From Prunella strophiata (lineage: Eukaryota; Chordata; Aves; Passeriformes; Prunellidae), in the NCBI GenBank assembly GCA_036583965.1, contig JAZBQD010000015.1:87969309-88033308 (forward strand): DNA of 64,000 nt. Direction: 5' to 3'. The notes beneath the pieces are model-generated. The model was not told the DNA's origin. It was given only the letters and a program-made list of their open reading frames with translations, and searched no databases. Within the stretch, counting starts at the first letter, position 1, and the number at the start of each line of letters is the position of its first letter. The translations under genes and the position numbers were made by a program. Positions 1-11,940 of the stretch are shown piece by piece.

Positions 1-2375
1 AATTTTGCTGGATTCAGTGTCTGTTTGGTCTTTATCCAGCTCTGAGCTCAAAGGCAACACTTGTGATAATACATTTTCTTCACCATAGAGACAAATGCAC
101 CTCCTGAGGGAAAAAACAGTTGCTTTGACATTTCAGGCTGGGAAACCTGTCCTTGACACATGCACAGGCCCTGATACATGGTGTCTTGGCTTTGCATGCT
201 TACGGCTGTCTGGGAGGTTGGCACCGTCCCTGCTCAAAGGCAGCGGCATGCCAGCACTGCAGTGGTGAGGTCCCCAGCAGAGATGTTTGCACTGGGAAGG
301 CAGCAGAGCATGGCAAATGCCATCTCTGTCACAGGAGAGGATGTTCTCTGCATTAGCCATGGCGTTGTGCACTTGCTCACCCGTGGTAATGTATTTATGT
401 CAGCAAAAGCCCCAATGAGACAGGGGAGAAAAGAAACGGAGCTTATGTTATGTTGTGGCTGCCAGCAGTCACAAACTGCACTGTGGCAGGAAGCTGAGTG
501 TAAGAATCAACTGTTTTCAGACTTCTTCTAGGAGCTGCAGTCTTGATTTGCAGAGCTGCCAAAGACTCACAGTGCTTACGCTTTCAGCTGGATGGGGGAG
601 TCGCTTCTGGAAATCTGTCCAAGGGATTTAAAATCAAGCCCCTGGCTAGTAACAGCACTGCATGACTAAATATTGGTGTCCAAAGGAATAGATAGCACAG
701 AAGAAGTGACTGGGCACAGAGGTGACCATGATGGAACATAAATCATTAATATGAGAGAGAATGTGAAGCACAAATAAGGAGAATATTGGTATTCTACAGT
801 ATTACCCCAGTGGCTCTGCAGCCATAGTCATAGTTTCATAGCACTGGCTGGCCAAGACTGTGTAAAAACTCAACCCAAACAAATGCACTCTTGGCTTCAG
901 TGGTGAGGCTCTAATAGTTTTGAAGAGTTCAATACAGCCAGCTTTACTGCCTGTCTGTGCTTCTTCACCATGATAATTCTCCTTCGGCAGAATAAGTGCT
1001 TACTGACTATCTGATTATAGAGCTGAGGTTATGGGCTCATAAAACCAGAGGACACTAAGAGATGATCTCTACATGTGACAGCAAGATGCACAATCACATC
1101 CAAACACAAACTATGCCATTAGTATTACTTACTTTCAAAGCACCATTATCCCTGCATCGTTCTCTCTTATTAACAATTAGTCATGCAGACCCTTGAGAAC
1201 TTTAATATGAGATCCTTACAAGCTCATCAGGCAAATCTCACACGGCTGCGATGTTCCATGCAAGATTTATAAGACGGAACTGGCTGGATGTGAATGTGGG
1301 AGTAACGGTCCATAAGCAAATGTGACATAAAAAGAAGTCAGCCAGGAATGCTGCCTACTGAACTCAGAAAGCCTGGCTGTAGTGGGAGTGCTGTTATTTC
1401 AAAATGGCTTTCACGTCTTGGGGTGGAAAGGAGTAATTTTGTCATAGGAGAAGAAGCAACTGCATTATGTCCATGGTATTTACACACCGGTCAATGAAAG
1501 TCAGCCCTTGCATTTGAAATCATGTAGCTGTATGCATTTTCTATTTGAATGCTGTGTTAGGAGAGCCTGTGCTCCTCCACTCCCTCCCCCTTCTTTCCCT
1601 TCTTTTCAGCAAAAAGAGACTTCACCAACAAAGAGAAAATAGATTGAAAGCTCCTGCATCCAGGCTCTTTCAAGCAAAGCTTGAGAGAGACTTTGGCACA
1701 TAATGTCTTTAACATTATGTTCACTGCCCTTAGAAAGCAATAACCCAATGCATTCTGCTGGCAGTTAGCAAGTGCAGTGATTTCAACACAGATGAGAGAA
1801 GAGAGGACAAAGAAAGAATATGCTTAGAGCATCCCTTTCACTATGAACCCAGGGGCCAGCTGGAGTGTTTACAAAGCTCTAAGGCCAGCCAGCAGGGAGT
1901 TGCAATAATCTAATTTTAATTATGTGACAAAAGCATGAAGAATCATTTCAAGGGCTAACAGAGGAAAATGGTTGCAGCCTGCCAATATTCCTTAGATGGT
2001 AAAAGAAGACAAGTTAACTCACAGAATTTAGTTGTTTCTCAAAAGACTAAATGGGATCTATCACAACTCCCAGCCTGCTGTTGTTAGAGAACAAACTGCT
2101 TGCCAGAAAAAGGCTTTAGATGTCAAGGAAAGATCCCAAGAGGCATCCAGGAAAAACAGCAATACCTATGCTCCTCTTATTAAATAAAAGATATACTATA
2201 TCAGCAAGCAAACAAAGTCCCATAATCACGTGAAACTGGCTGATATGAAATGCTGTGTATGCAAATATACATATACTGTATATATGTACTCTGGGTATAA
2301 TTGATAGACCTTTAATCTGAGTTCTCCAGGATCACACCAATAAAACAGTGTTTTACTGTCCCAAGCAAAGCACAT

Positions 2376-2427
2376 AAAGGGAAGGGGAGGGGAGGGAAAG
2401 GCAAGGAGAGGAGAAGGAGGAAGGGGC
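2376..2427 (+). repeat. Polypurine tract with G-quadruplex motif
   Basis: An almost pure A/G stretch broken by a single C at 2402. Within it, 2379-2396 reads as four G-runs (3, 4, 4 and 3 G) separated by loops of 2, 1 and 1 bases. This fits the canonical intramolecular G-quadruplex pattern with very short loops. The minus strand is correspondingly pyrimidine-only, which can also favour triplex (H-DNA) formation. Confidence 0.8.
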
Positions 2428-4226
2428 AACAGGCAAGGAGGAAAGGGCACGGCTTAAGTCTTCCTGCTTTGCACACATCCCAGCTTTTTGGCAGAAAAGG
2501 AGTTCTGTGTCCTGACAATAACAGAACAGAGAGTTCACAAGCAATGAGCCAAATAATTTTGACTCCACTGCACAGAGGGTCATAGTGACAGTGTGGGGAG
2601 ACCAAGTGACATTTCATGCTACCAGAAGATGAATCCATAGGTACTTACTGTAAGATTTTCTTTCTGGATGAATCCAAACACTTAATACAAGATTATCCTT
2701 AATTTTATTTTTCAGTAATAATATACGCTCTCTTCGTTCTCTTTAATCTGCTGTTGCATAGGGATTTTGTGCTTTGATTTTATTATTGCTTGAGACATCT
2801 AGTAGTGAGCAAAAGTTCAGTCTTTTGCAAAGGAGTTGTTGGAAATACTGCATTTTCAAGCAATTCTCATTCAATAATTTAACAGTCACTGGGGCTTCAT
2901 GGGAACTTTCACATAATGGCATAGCTTGTTTCAGGGCTTAGTGATACGCTTGAGCTGTTCCCCTCACCATCAGCATCACTTTGATGACAATGCTACACAG
3001 GATGCCAAAAAGTGCAGGTAGCCTGGTTTTGCTCCTACTTTTCATTATCCCATTAAGTGGAATAACATGCTGCTGAATAAGTGCATGGCTTTCAAGTTCA
3101 AGAATGTTTATAAATGGTAAAATCTTTAGTTAAAGTACTTTATCATAATTCAGTCCAACTGTCATTTGAAATAGGAGCATACTGAAATAATTTGTATATT
3201 TTAGGCAAATGTAGAGTATGGTGTGTGTACTCACTGTTCTAACATAGTTCTGTTTACATCTGGGTCTACAGTTTTGCAGAGAGAGTATGTGGTAGAAAGA
3301 GGATTTCTCTCCTGTACAGCCAACAGAAGAGCAAGTGAAAGTGATGTAATATTTATTGTGCATGTCTTCAAAAATCAGTGTCATTCTCTCTGTAGAATCA
3401 ATTAGGTCTCTCTGTAGAGTGAATTTTGTAATGAAGGCCTCTACACAAATACAAATGATGACTAATAAGGCATTATACAAATAATTATTAATAAAGTAAC
3501 AAACAAAACTTTTCTCTGCTATCATCCTATACTCTTTTCTTCTTTAAAATTGTCTCAAGTGATAATCATTACTAAATTGCACCTCAGAGTAATTATTTAC
3601 AAGCAATACTGCCAGAGGATATTGCCATGTGCAAATTACTTTTCCCCATTATGTGACAGTGATGTTCTTGTTCTTGATCAATATTGTCATTCATATTTGC
3701 ATAAACTGAGGTCCCTTTTTCTGTCAGTGTAGCCACTCTTGCTTGGGTTTTCCTTCCAACATCAAGTGCTTTTGGCTCAGGTTAATACTGTTATTTTGCA
3801 TTTCTCTGGAGTAGGTTTTTAAGGTGTAATTTAGCATTCTTTGCTTATTTTAAACCTTTCCTAGGCCCAGGTTTTAATGCAGACATCTTGCATACACTGT
3901 GAAAATAAGGGTGCTGTCACATGTTGACACATTCAGCCATCACACCTTGAATCAGGAGCAGCTTCAGGCACAGATAGAAGAGGCAATTTCCTGTCTCCAG
4001 AGGTCTGTCCTCCCCAGTGGCTGCCTGTGGTACCTGTGCTGGAGGAGATGACAATGAGCTGTTTGACCACTCTTTGCTGTCTGGGCATCAATTCTTGTCA
4101 CCAGTGACTGAGGGGGAACAAGGTGAACAAAGCAATAATTACTGGTTTTGTGGGCTGGGCAGGGCTCTCCCTTGCAGAGAAAGTCACTGATGCCTCTCTC
4201 TCAAGGTGCTTCTGGGGCTATTGAGA

Positions 4227-4247
4227 GATGTAGCATGATGCTACATC
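4227..4247. repeat. 21-bp perfect palindrome
   Basis: Left arm GATGTAGCAT (4227-4236), one central G, right arm ATGCTACATC (4238-4247). The arms are exact reverse complements. No gene context explains it. It could be a dimeric protein-binding site or a chance palindrome. Confidence 0.75.
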
Positions 4248-7200
4248 AGGGTCTTAAAATAGAAAAGAAATTGGTGTTGCAGCTAAACAACAACCATTAG
4301 CCTGTCAGTGCTTGAATTCAGCTAAATGCCAGTTTTACATGACTAAAAGAAACTTACTTTTAAGTCCTTCTAAGCAAGTTGTAAGCTGTCCCACCTCCTT
4401 GGACCATATCCTAGCCACACTCGGATGAATTCTGGGCAAATCATTGGATTCATTTAGGAAGCATGTTAGAAAAGGGAAGAGTGTGGGGGAAAAATTAGGA
4501 GAAGAATTTAGGGTTGTCATCAGCTTTCTGGTGATATAAATGTTTGTATAAAGGTTTATGACTAACTGCTGACATGAATAATTCTTCAAATAGCTCTCAT
4601 GCAAACATTATATACTCTACTGTTATTTTTTTAATAATCTGGTGAGAGACATCTGCAGTTTCTGGAAAACTGAAGTAATTTGCTATGAAATTGGCAAACT
4701 AGGGCAGGTTTTGATAAACAGTCCAGAGGGCAAAAAATCAAGGAAGGGTAAGGCCCTAAAACAATTGTTATTTTCAAAATAACAAATCCTCTTTAATTTT
4801 TCATTTTAGAAGTAACCCTCTTTCATTTTTACAATTAATATTCAAATGCAGCATCTTGAAGCTAGATTTAATGAGTCCATATGCAACCCACAGGACTTTT
4901 TTCTCTTATTTGAGAGAGCCTGAAGTGAAAAGTCCATTATTCAATCAGTTCCAAAGGGTGTGAGTTTCAGAAGCCAGAACAGGTTACTGAGATGGGAGAG
5001 CAGGGCAGAGTGGAGGCAGTGATAAGCTCAGCACTAGCTGTTGGTTGACATTACAAAGATTGTTTTTGTCAAGGGAAGAGGTGAAAATATTCCCTTCCCT
5101 TTTCTATTTTTTGTACTTTAAAGAAAGCTGAAGTCCGCACTGGCATTCCTAAATGCTTAAAAGCTATTCATGTCAGCATTCCCCTTTCCCTCCAAGTTAC
5201 CCTAAGAATCATGAGGCTGTTTCCTAACAATATGCTTTTTCCTCTCCAACAAGATAACTTTTTCTCCAACTGGGAAAATGCCTGAAACCCAGACCAGATG
5301 CCTTTTGAAAATTTCTCCCCCTTCATATACATTTTGAGTTTTCTAATGCTAGGGACACCCTATATTGGGAATCTTCAAACACCAAGGAAGACCAGAATCT
5401 TTGTGGACTCTCAGCTATGAAAAAGCTGTGATATTTTTGTAAGGCAGACAAGGAGTAATGCACTATCCATAATTAAAAAGAAAGGTCTGACATCCTCAGC
5501 AGTCAAATGACAAGTGGGATACTGTGGACTTAGAGATCCTTAGCAAAAATCTTCAAAAAGGATGTATATTAGTCAAAACTGTTAGACAAAGAAGAATGTA
5601 CAAACATCTAAGAGTATATCTAGGAATGTGGCCACCAGTTATACATCAGTGTTAATTGCCCTGAATCCAAAGAGTCGTGTAATATGGCCTAATGTTTCAG
5701 CCCTACCCAAAGCACACTTGTGTCTTCACAAACTACTGACCTGGCATCAGCTTGTCAGCTCAGATTCCAAGAGGGCTATCTGGTAACTTCATGGATTGAA
5801 TAAAAGCAGGGAGACAGTCCAGAAGTTTACCCACTGCTCCATCTAGTGCTTGTTTTCAGTATCCTGTAGGATCGCGAAATATCTTTTCTTTTTTTTTTTA
5901 AGGCTGATATGGACAGCAGCTCCTATGCCTAGGAGAAGCTTATTTGCTGGAGAGCACTTGTAGTCCACTGACTTCCTAGCTCATGAGGGCTATCCATCAA
6001 AAAGCTTTCTCTTTTTTCCATTTTTTTCCCCCTTTTTGCCTGTCAGCCACCAAGTGGTCACAAAGAATGTTCGAACTGCCATTGCAAAGTGGTGATCTTC
6101 CAGGAACTCTTAAGGGAAAAGGAATATGGTAAAGCATGAGACTTATAAATTGCTAGAGCTGGTGGTAAAAACACAGTATTTGTGACAAGCAGACTGGGTA
6201 CAGGTTAATGAGTTTCATATTTAACATGACTGTTTATTAAGTAAAGTAGCTTGCTTCTACCAGGTAAGTATTAAATTGTGGGATAATTATAAGTATTTTG
6301 GTAGTATAGTCAAAGGAACATTTTATTGAGGATAGAGGAAGGAATAGTACACTGGTCAGAAATGTGAGGAAAACATTGTTTCAGACAGGTTGTGCCCACT
6401 CTAGTAATTGAAAGTGTCAAGGAAGATTTCTGAGGATAAACAAACTTGTCATGAGTTCAATTGTCAGAACAGCCTCTGGCAGTTGTTACATTGGCCAGCT
6501 AGCACTGTCCCAACAGCTCCCAGGCACAATTCAGAGGATACTCTGGATCAAGGACCATTTAATAGGATATATGTTGGCATTCCATGCCACTTGACCTCAG
6601 GCATGTTTAATTTCCCATTGTAGAGGAAGTCACAGTGTAATATAGTATTTTATTGAGGATCATGATCCCTTGTAGTCCCAGGCTGAGAGCTTTGGCTCAG
6701 TAATTCCAACTCTAATAGCTCATGTTTTTAGCTGTAGGCATCCAGGGAGTGTAATGGGAAAGGTAAGGGCTCTCACAACTAAGTGAGAGTACCACTTCAG
6801 AAGGAAGTTTTTAGTGCCAGCAGGACTTTCTGCAGCAGGATCTTACTCTTGATTTTTAAGTGTGACTCTAGTCTAAGCAGCTCTCAGAGATGCCATCACC
6901 AATAACCATTACCTTCCATATCACTAGCTTGCTTTGTATCTTCCAGAATATAAACAGAACAAAAATAATGGAAGCAGTCATACCAGCATACTGTAGTAGC
7001 CAGTCACTACATATTGCCACAGCACACTAAATGCTCTCCAGTGGAGGAGAGAGAATTTTCCCAGTGCTGTCTTTGCAAATATTTTTCTGAACTTGTTTAT
7101 GTTTACCTTATTCATTTTCTTTCCCCGCCTTCCTCCAAAGCAAAACAATTCTTATGCTAAAACTGCCAGGGGGGAAGAAGAGATCTAGCACCTGCCAGAG

Positions 7201-7740
7201 ATGTTCAAATACTAAAAATAAAAGATGGCCTGTTAAACACAAAACACAGAAGGAACAAGAGAAAACGGAATTTAATGGGAGTGGAAAAGTGATGATAGTG
7301 GGCAAGTTTATTCTGCTATGTATATATCAGTCAGGTCTCTATTTCAGAACAAATCACTCCACAGAATTAAATCCCAGGCAGAAGGGTTAATGGGGTAGCT
7401 GTGAGTGAGGGCACACAGGGGTCACACACTCGGGTAGGACATTCTAGCTTGTTTCTGTCCTCACCCTCTCTGAGATAGTGTCAATCAGCTGGAAACACAT
7501 CTCCAGAGCTGGCTGCTTCATGGTAAGGAGAGACTGTGACCAGAGCTTATGTATGGTATCTTTGCAGGAGAGCTCTGTTAATATCCCTGACAGGATCTCT
7601 TTATCCTGTGCCTTCCTAATCTGCAAGTCAACAGGAAAAGAGAGGGAATTCACTGAGCTAAATTGAGTTCCTGCTGTGTATGATTGATACTGGCTTTACT
7701 TTGTAAAGTAAAGTTGCCTCTTTATTTAATCAAAACTTCG

Positions 7741-7768
7741 TGTTTTGTTTTGCTTTGCTTTGTTTTTC
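7741..7768 (+). repeat. T-rich simple repeat (TTTTG-like)
   Basis: Degenerate short repeat of T-runs separated by G or GC, with a period of about 5. Ordinary low-complexity sequence. Confidence 0.7.
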
Positions 7769-8167
7769 AAAAGGAGGAGGGAAATAATTTTGTTACTGCC
7801 ATTCTGGGAGGGACTTTCCTATCCTGAAGCACCCTGGTATCCAGCCCTCCCTCCTCATTAATCCTGCCCTTTCCCTATGCCCACTGCTCCCAAACCTTCC
7901 CTGCACATTTAGATGTAGGAGTCTTACACCAATTGGGATATTTTCAGTAGCTGCTTCTGCAGTCACTGAAGTCTCTTCTCAGTGCTTGCTGACTCTGTCC
8001 TGGGAAAACATGGTTTCTCTTGATATGCTGCCTGAAATAAGAACTTCTGGCTCCTCAAAGGAAACCAGCACTTCTGACAGAAGTTGAAAAGAGGATGAGT
8101 TGTTTTGAAATGTAAAGGTAACATTGAAAAACAAAGGGAGGTTGAAGGCTCCTGTTTTTTGTTTGGG

Positions 8168-8187
8168 TTTTTTTTTTTTTTTTTTTT
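8168..8187 (+). repeat. Poly-T run (20 T)
   Basis: Uninterrupted run of 20 T. It could be the A-tail of an old minus-strand retro-insertion, but I recognise no retrocopy body to its right, so it is recorded only as a homopolymer. Confidence 0.85.
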
Positions 8188-8320
8188 CATTTACAATCCT
8201 TCTGTACCCTTGGTACTACAGTCTGTAATTAAATGTAAGTTCTGTATATACTGGAAGTAATGACATTATTTACTGACCCTTTATGGCATTAAGCTTCTTG
8301 AACTCATGCCAAAACATTAC

Positions 8321-8346
8321 ATTGTGCAGCACAATTGTGCAGCACA
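8321..8346 (+). repeat. 13-bp direct duplication
   Basis: ATTGTGCAGCACA occurs twice back to back (8321-8333 and 8334-8346). It is followed by a partial third copy with a change (ACTGTGC). This is a recent replication-slippage style duplication. Confidence 0.85.
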
Positions 8347-9539
8347 ACTGTGCTCCCACCATTCAGTATTTTGGCTTGGTCTGAAGTGCACTAACAGAGA
8401 CAGGCAGCTAATGCAAAGCTCTAAGGAACAAATTTAGTTTCATCATTCTGGATAATATTAAAAGTGAGAACAGAGTAATTTAGGAAACAGTGTGGCTTCA
8501 CAAGAGAGAGCTCCCGAGAGCTGCTGCAGCACACTGTCTCAGCACTACAGGCTGTTTATAAAACAGAGACTTATGCAACATAAAACCATTTGGATGTTGA
8601 GTTCAAATGCCTCAAAACTGGAGACATCTCAGTTTCTGCCAGCTACTCCTGTCTATCGAATATTAGAGGCTTATTTGAGAATGTGGTCTAGGTGTGTATT
8701 CTGTGTCTCCCCGAAGATGTAGGGCATAGTGGTCAACTGTGTCTTGCTTTTTGTGAGGAAAACATTTGTCCCAGCTGTTCAGACATTGTTTTGAAATTGG
8801 AGGATTTTGGTGGTCCAGCAGCAAGGGCTGGTATTTTAACATTCTTGTTCAGTGTATAAAGAACTGCAGTGCAGCAAGGACAGGAAAAAGCCTAGTGACT
8901 CCTCTGCATGCTGGGAGAGAAGGCAAACTGGGTCATAAGCAACAGTATCAGAGGAACAGAGGAACAAAATGAGGAAGGGAAAAGAAAGAGACAAAATCAG
9001 TATGAGGGAAGAAGAAGCACAGGACTCATGAAGGGAGGAACTCTGACCATGCCCCACAGGGACCTCCAGCAGCACTCGCACCTGCCCAGGAATGAGCTCT
9101 ACGGACAAACACGAGTGTCAGCCTCAGGCAAAGGAGCTTGACACTGCGAGCTCCCACCAGCACAGGATCCTGGCTACTGCCTTTCCTTCAGGCAGATGCA
9201 ACCCCACAAAAAATCAAAACCGGTCCCTGATCCACTGATTATTTTGAGTATTTCTTTCCCTTCCTTTGTTCAGCATCAGACAGAACATTTCCCTTCGACA
9301 GAGGTGACTCTCGTAGGAAAAATCTCTGAGGAGGATGGCTTGGCATGGCTTCCTGTGGCAGAGCTGCCTCTGGAGTAGGAGAAAAAGCAAACTGATAGTA
9401 CATACATAATTTTACTTCCCTTGAACTTGTCTTTCTGTATTCTTGGAACTCTATTTTTTCTCCCGTTTTTCTTCCTGGTGACAGCGTGAAAGAAGTTATT
9501 CACATCTTTCTTTCAGCTGGGTATCTTAGGAAACTGACT

Positions 9540-9960
9540 TAAAAGGGACGGCGGCATAAATACAGCACGCACGGAATATTCTCCCTTCCTGTTCAGAAGC
9601 TCAGGGGGGAAAACAAAGCCGCAGGAATAAACCCCTGAGCTCCCCAGCGGCAGTGCTGGGGCGGGGAGCGGCGCCGGGACAGAGTTCCGCGGGGCAGGGT
9701 GACCCCTGCCGGGGGCGCTTTGCGTTGGAATTCCAGGGAAAATCCCAGGGCAGGAGCAGCAAGCTGCGCTCTGTGTGCTCAGAGGAGCTTGACTACGTGT
9801 TACAGCATCGTGCAGCGACCATTTCTTCATCATGCAAGCAGGAGGCTCCAAAAGGCCTCCCCTCACACATTACCTGAGGTAAGGGCTCGCTGCCCCTCGC
9901 AGGGCGTCCGTGGTTTAGAGCAGGGACTGCGGGGTTGTCCCCACACAGCAGGGGTAGGAA
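9540..9960 (+). promoter_or_regulatory. CpG-rich patch, candidate promoter and first exon
   Basis: CpG frequency rises sharply here against depleted flanks. A TATA-like CATAAATA lies at about 9553-9560. A GC box (GGGGCGGGG) lies near 9659-9667, followed by a GGCGCCGGG-rich stretch. At 9879-9880 there is a strong splice donor in the context CTGAG|GTAAGG. A transcript starting about 30 bp after the TATA-like box would give a first exon of about 295 bp. Frames in the putative exon are short and mutually inconsistent, so it would be 5' untranslated or non-coding. What is seen is the set of motifs; that it is transcribed is inference. It could equally be an unrelated small CpG island. Confidence 0.35.
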
Positions 9961-10520
9961 TCCTCTGCCTTGCACCAGTGATGCTGATCCACTCAAACAT
10001 CTGTAGCTCCGACTCTGCTCACCTGGCTGCTCAGCCAGTTCGAGTTCAGTCTCAGAAAGTTGGCTGCCCTCTGGTAAAGATCAAGGGATTAAATTCAGGC
10101 AAATTACTCCTGTGAAAACAGGTCCATGATGGCTGTATCTGAGGAGAGCAAGCCCTGGCTGGGCTGACCTCCTGAGATGCTTCTTCTCAAGTCACCCTTG
10201 CCTAGACTTGTGTGTCTCTCTCCATGCATGGCTAGCAGAGAAAGATCACCACTGACAGGGAGACCAGTGCTCTCCTCCAGAGTTGCTCTGGTCTTGTGAG
10301 TTTCTATTGCTTAGCTGGTACATATTGCTTATCCTTTTCAACCTGTCCAGGGACAGGGAGTAGTGCAAATGTGACTGTGACACAAGTTCGTGGAGCTTAG
10401 TCATGGGAACTGTTGAACTGTGCCCCGAGGGTTTTGGTAAGAGACCCAGCCGTCAAACAGGAGGAAATCTAATACTTGAAGACATTTTAAAAGCAGGCAC
10501 CTGGCACCTATTTGCTGTCC

Positions 10521-10523
<3 letters not shown>

Positions 10524-10549
<26 letters not shown>
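10524..10549 (+). repeat. Poly-T run (26 T)
   Basis: Uninterrupted homopolymer of 26 T. No recognisable retro-insertion body beside it. Confidence 0.9.
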
Positions 10550-10551
<2 letters not shown>

Positions 10552-11829
10552 CTTTGTGCAGTTAGCCATGGCAAGGAGCCCTGCAGTTGTCAGCTACATC
10601 TCAGTGTAATTTTATACACAGGAATATTCACAATGTACTGTTCCTTTGAACTAAGACAAAACAGCAAGCTGTTTCTTTGCTCAGAAATGTAACTTGGTTC
10701 TCCCTGCTTAGCTGTTCTCTTAAGCATCAAGAGACAAGTCCAATATCCACTGAAAGTAATGGAAAGACATAGATGGTTTTCAGTGGGAGTTAGATCAGTG
10801 TTCAGTTAAATACAAAATTCAATAAAGCAGGCTTTAACTGCTTCTCTTATTAATAACACAGAAATTAGTTTACTCAACAGAGACATTTGGTCTTTATTTT
10901 AAAATGTTTTCTAAACCCAGAAAATATTTAAACTGTGTGCCCAGCCAAGAGTTTGTATCTTCTATTGCAGGAAGAGGCTCAGAAGCTTATTGTGTTAAAA
11001 AGCATGAAATTGTGGGTTTCAGCAGATCCTCCTAATAAAGGCAATAATTAAAGTTGTTGTGAAGATTGTAAAAGGAGAAATCCATGTGGGGCTTTTCCTG
11101 AACTTGCCTTCCACAGAGTGTTCAGCCGCTTCCAAAAAGCATCCTAGAAAGACTCAGAATGTTACTCCCCCTTGTCTAATGGGGTCAGGCAGGCAGCACA
11201 ACAACCCATTCACAAAGCATGTACCATGCTACCTACCTTTAACGTGCACCCTGCCTCAATAGATGCACATGGAAAAGTTACCTGCTCTGGGCTTAAGTCC
11301 TTGGATGTGCACAGGATGAAGAATTGAGTGTTTCACTTCTGAAACAGATTTGTGCCCTCCCCAAGTAAAGCTGACAAGCTAGACAGCATCACTTCTCAGC
11401 CCACCAGTTGAACTACACCATGCCCCAGCTTCGTCTCAAGTCTTTGATTCTAGGAAGTTTATCTGAGGTAGCCTGCTAGTAGTCCTACACTTCTTGCTGC
11501 TTTTTCCAAGGTATCTTTGCTGCACAGTTGATTTTAGAGATTAACAATCACGTTTGACACACAGATGAGCCAGGCAGAACCACGAGTGGGCCTGTTACAA
11601 AAAGGCACTTTTACTGATGCTATGCTTTTCTCTCTGTATCATCAAGGCTTTATGGGGCTTTGTGCTGCAGGGAGGTAAAATTCTTGCCCAGGAAATAATG
11701 GAATGTGGGAGATAATTCAGATTACTGAAGGTAATTTCACCCCTAAAGAGTTGCAGCTGTTCTGGTTACTAAGATTTGGAACAGGTGTGCCCTTAATAAG
11801 GCACAGGTACCTCCAATGACATTGAGTAG

Positions 11830-11940
11830 TATAAAAGGAGGAACCAAGACAATAGGAGGAGGCAGAATTCTGTTGGCAGTGCTATGGTGAAGAAGGAGGA
11901 TGGCAGTCAGCATTCCAAGGAACAAAACTTGTGAAAAGGT
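11830..11940 (+). promoter_or_regulatory. Possible TATA promoter with downstream donor
   Basis: TATAAAA at 11830-11836 is followed about 100 bp downstream by a donor-like AAAAG|GTATGG with the GT at 11939-11940. The geometry would allow a short non-coding first exon. There is no CpG enrichment, and I cannot identify the element. It could also be part of a degraded LTR, or chance. Confidence 0.15.

Larger units (their letters stand above)
1..9540. other. AT-rich non-coding region
   Basis: No supported gene. Open frames here reach at most about 130 codons, overlap on both strands, and show no recognisable domain, so they look like chance frames. The content is ordinary AT-leaning vertebrate DNA with few CpGs. 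Specific items inside (purine tract, palindrome, T-runs, short tandem duplication) are listed separately. Intron and intergenic DNA cannot be told apart from this sequence. Confidence 0.7.

Noticed and set aside
8168..8187. T-runs at 8168, 10524, 48627 and 56081 as tails of minus-strand processed pseudogenes
   Set aside because: No recognisable coding or transcript-like body lies beside any of them.
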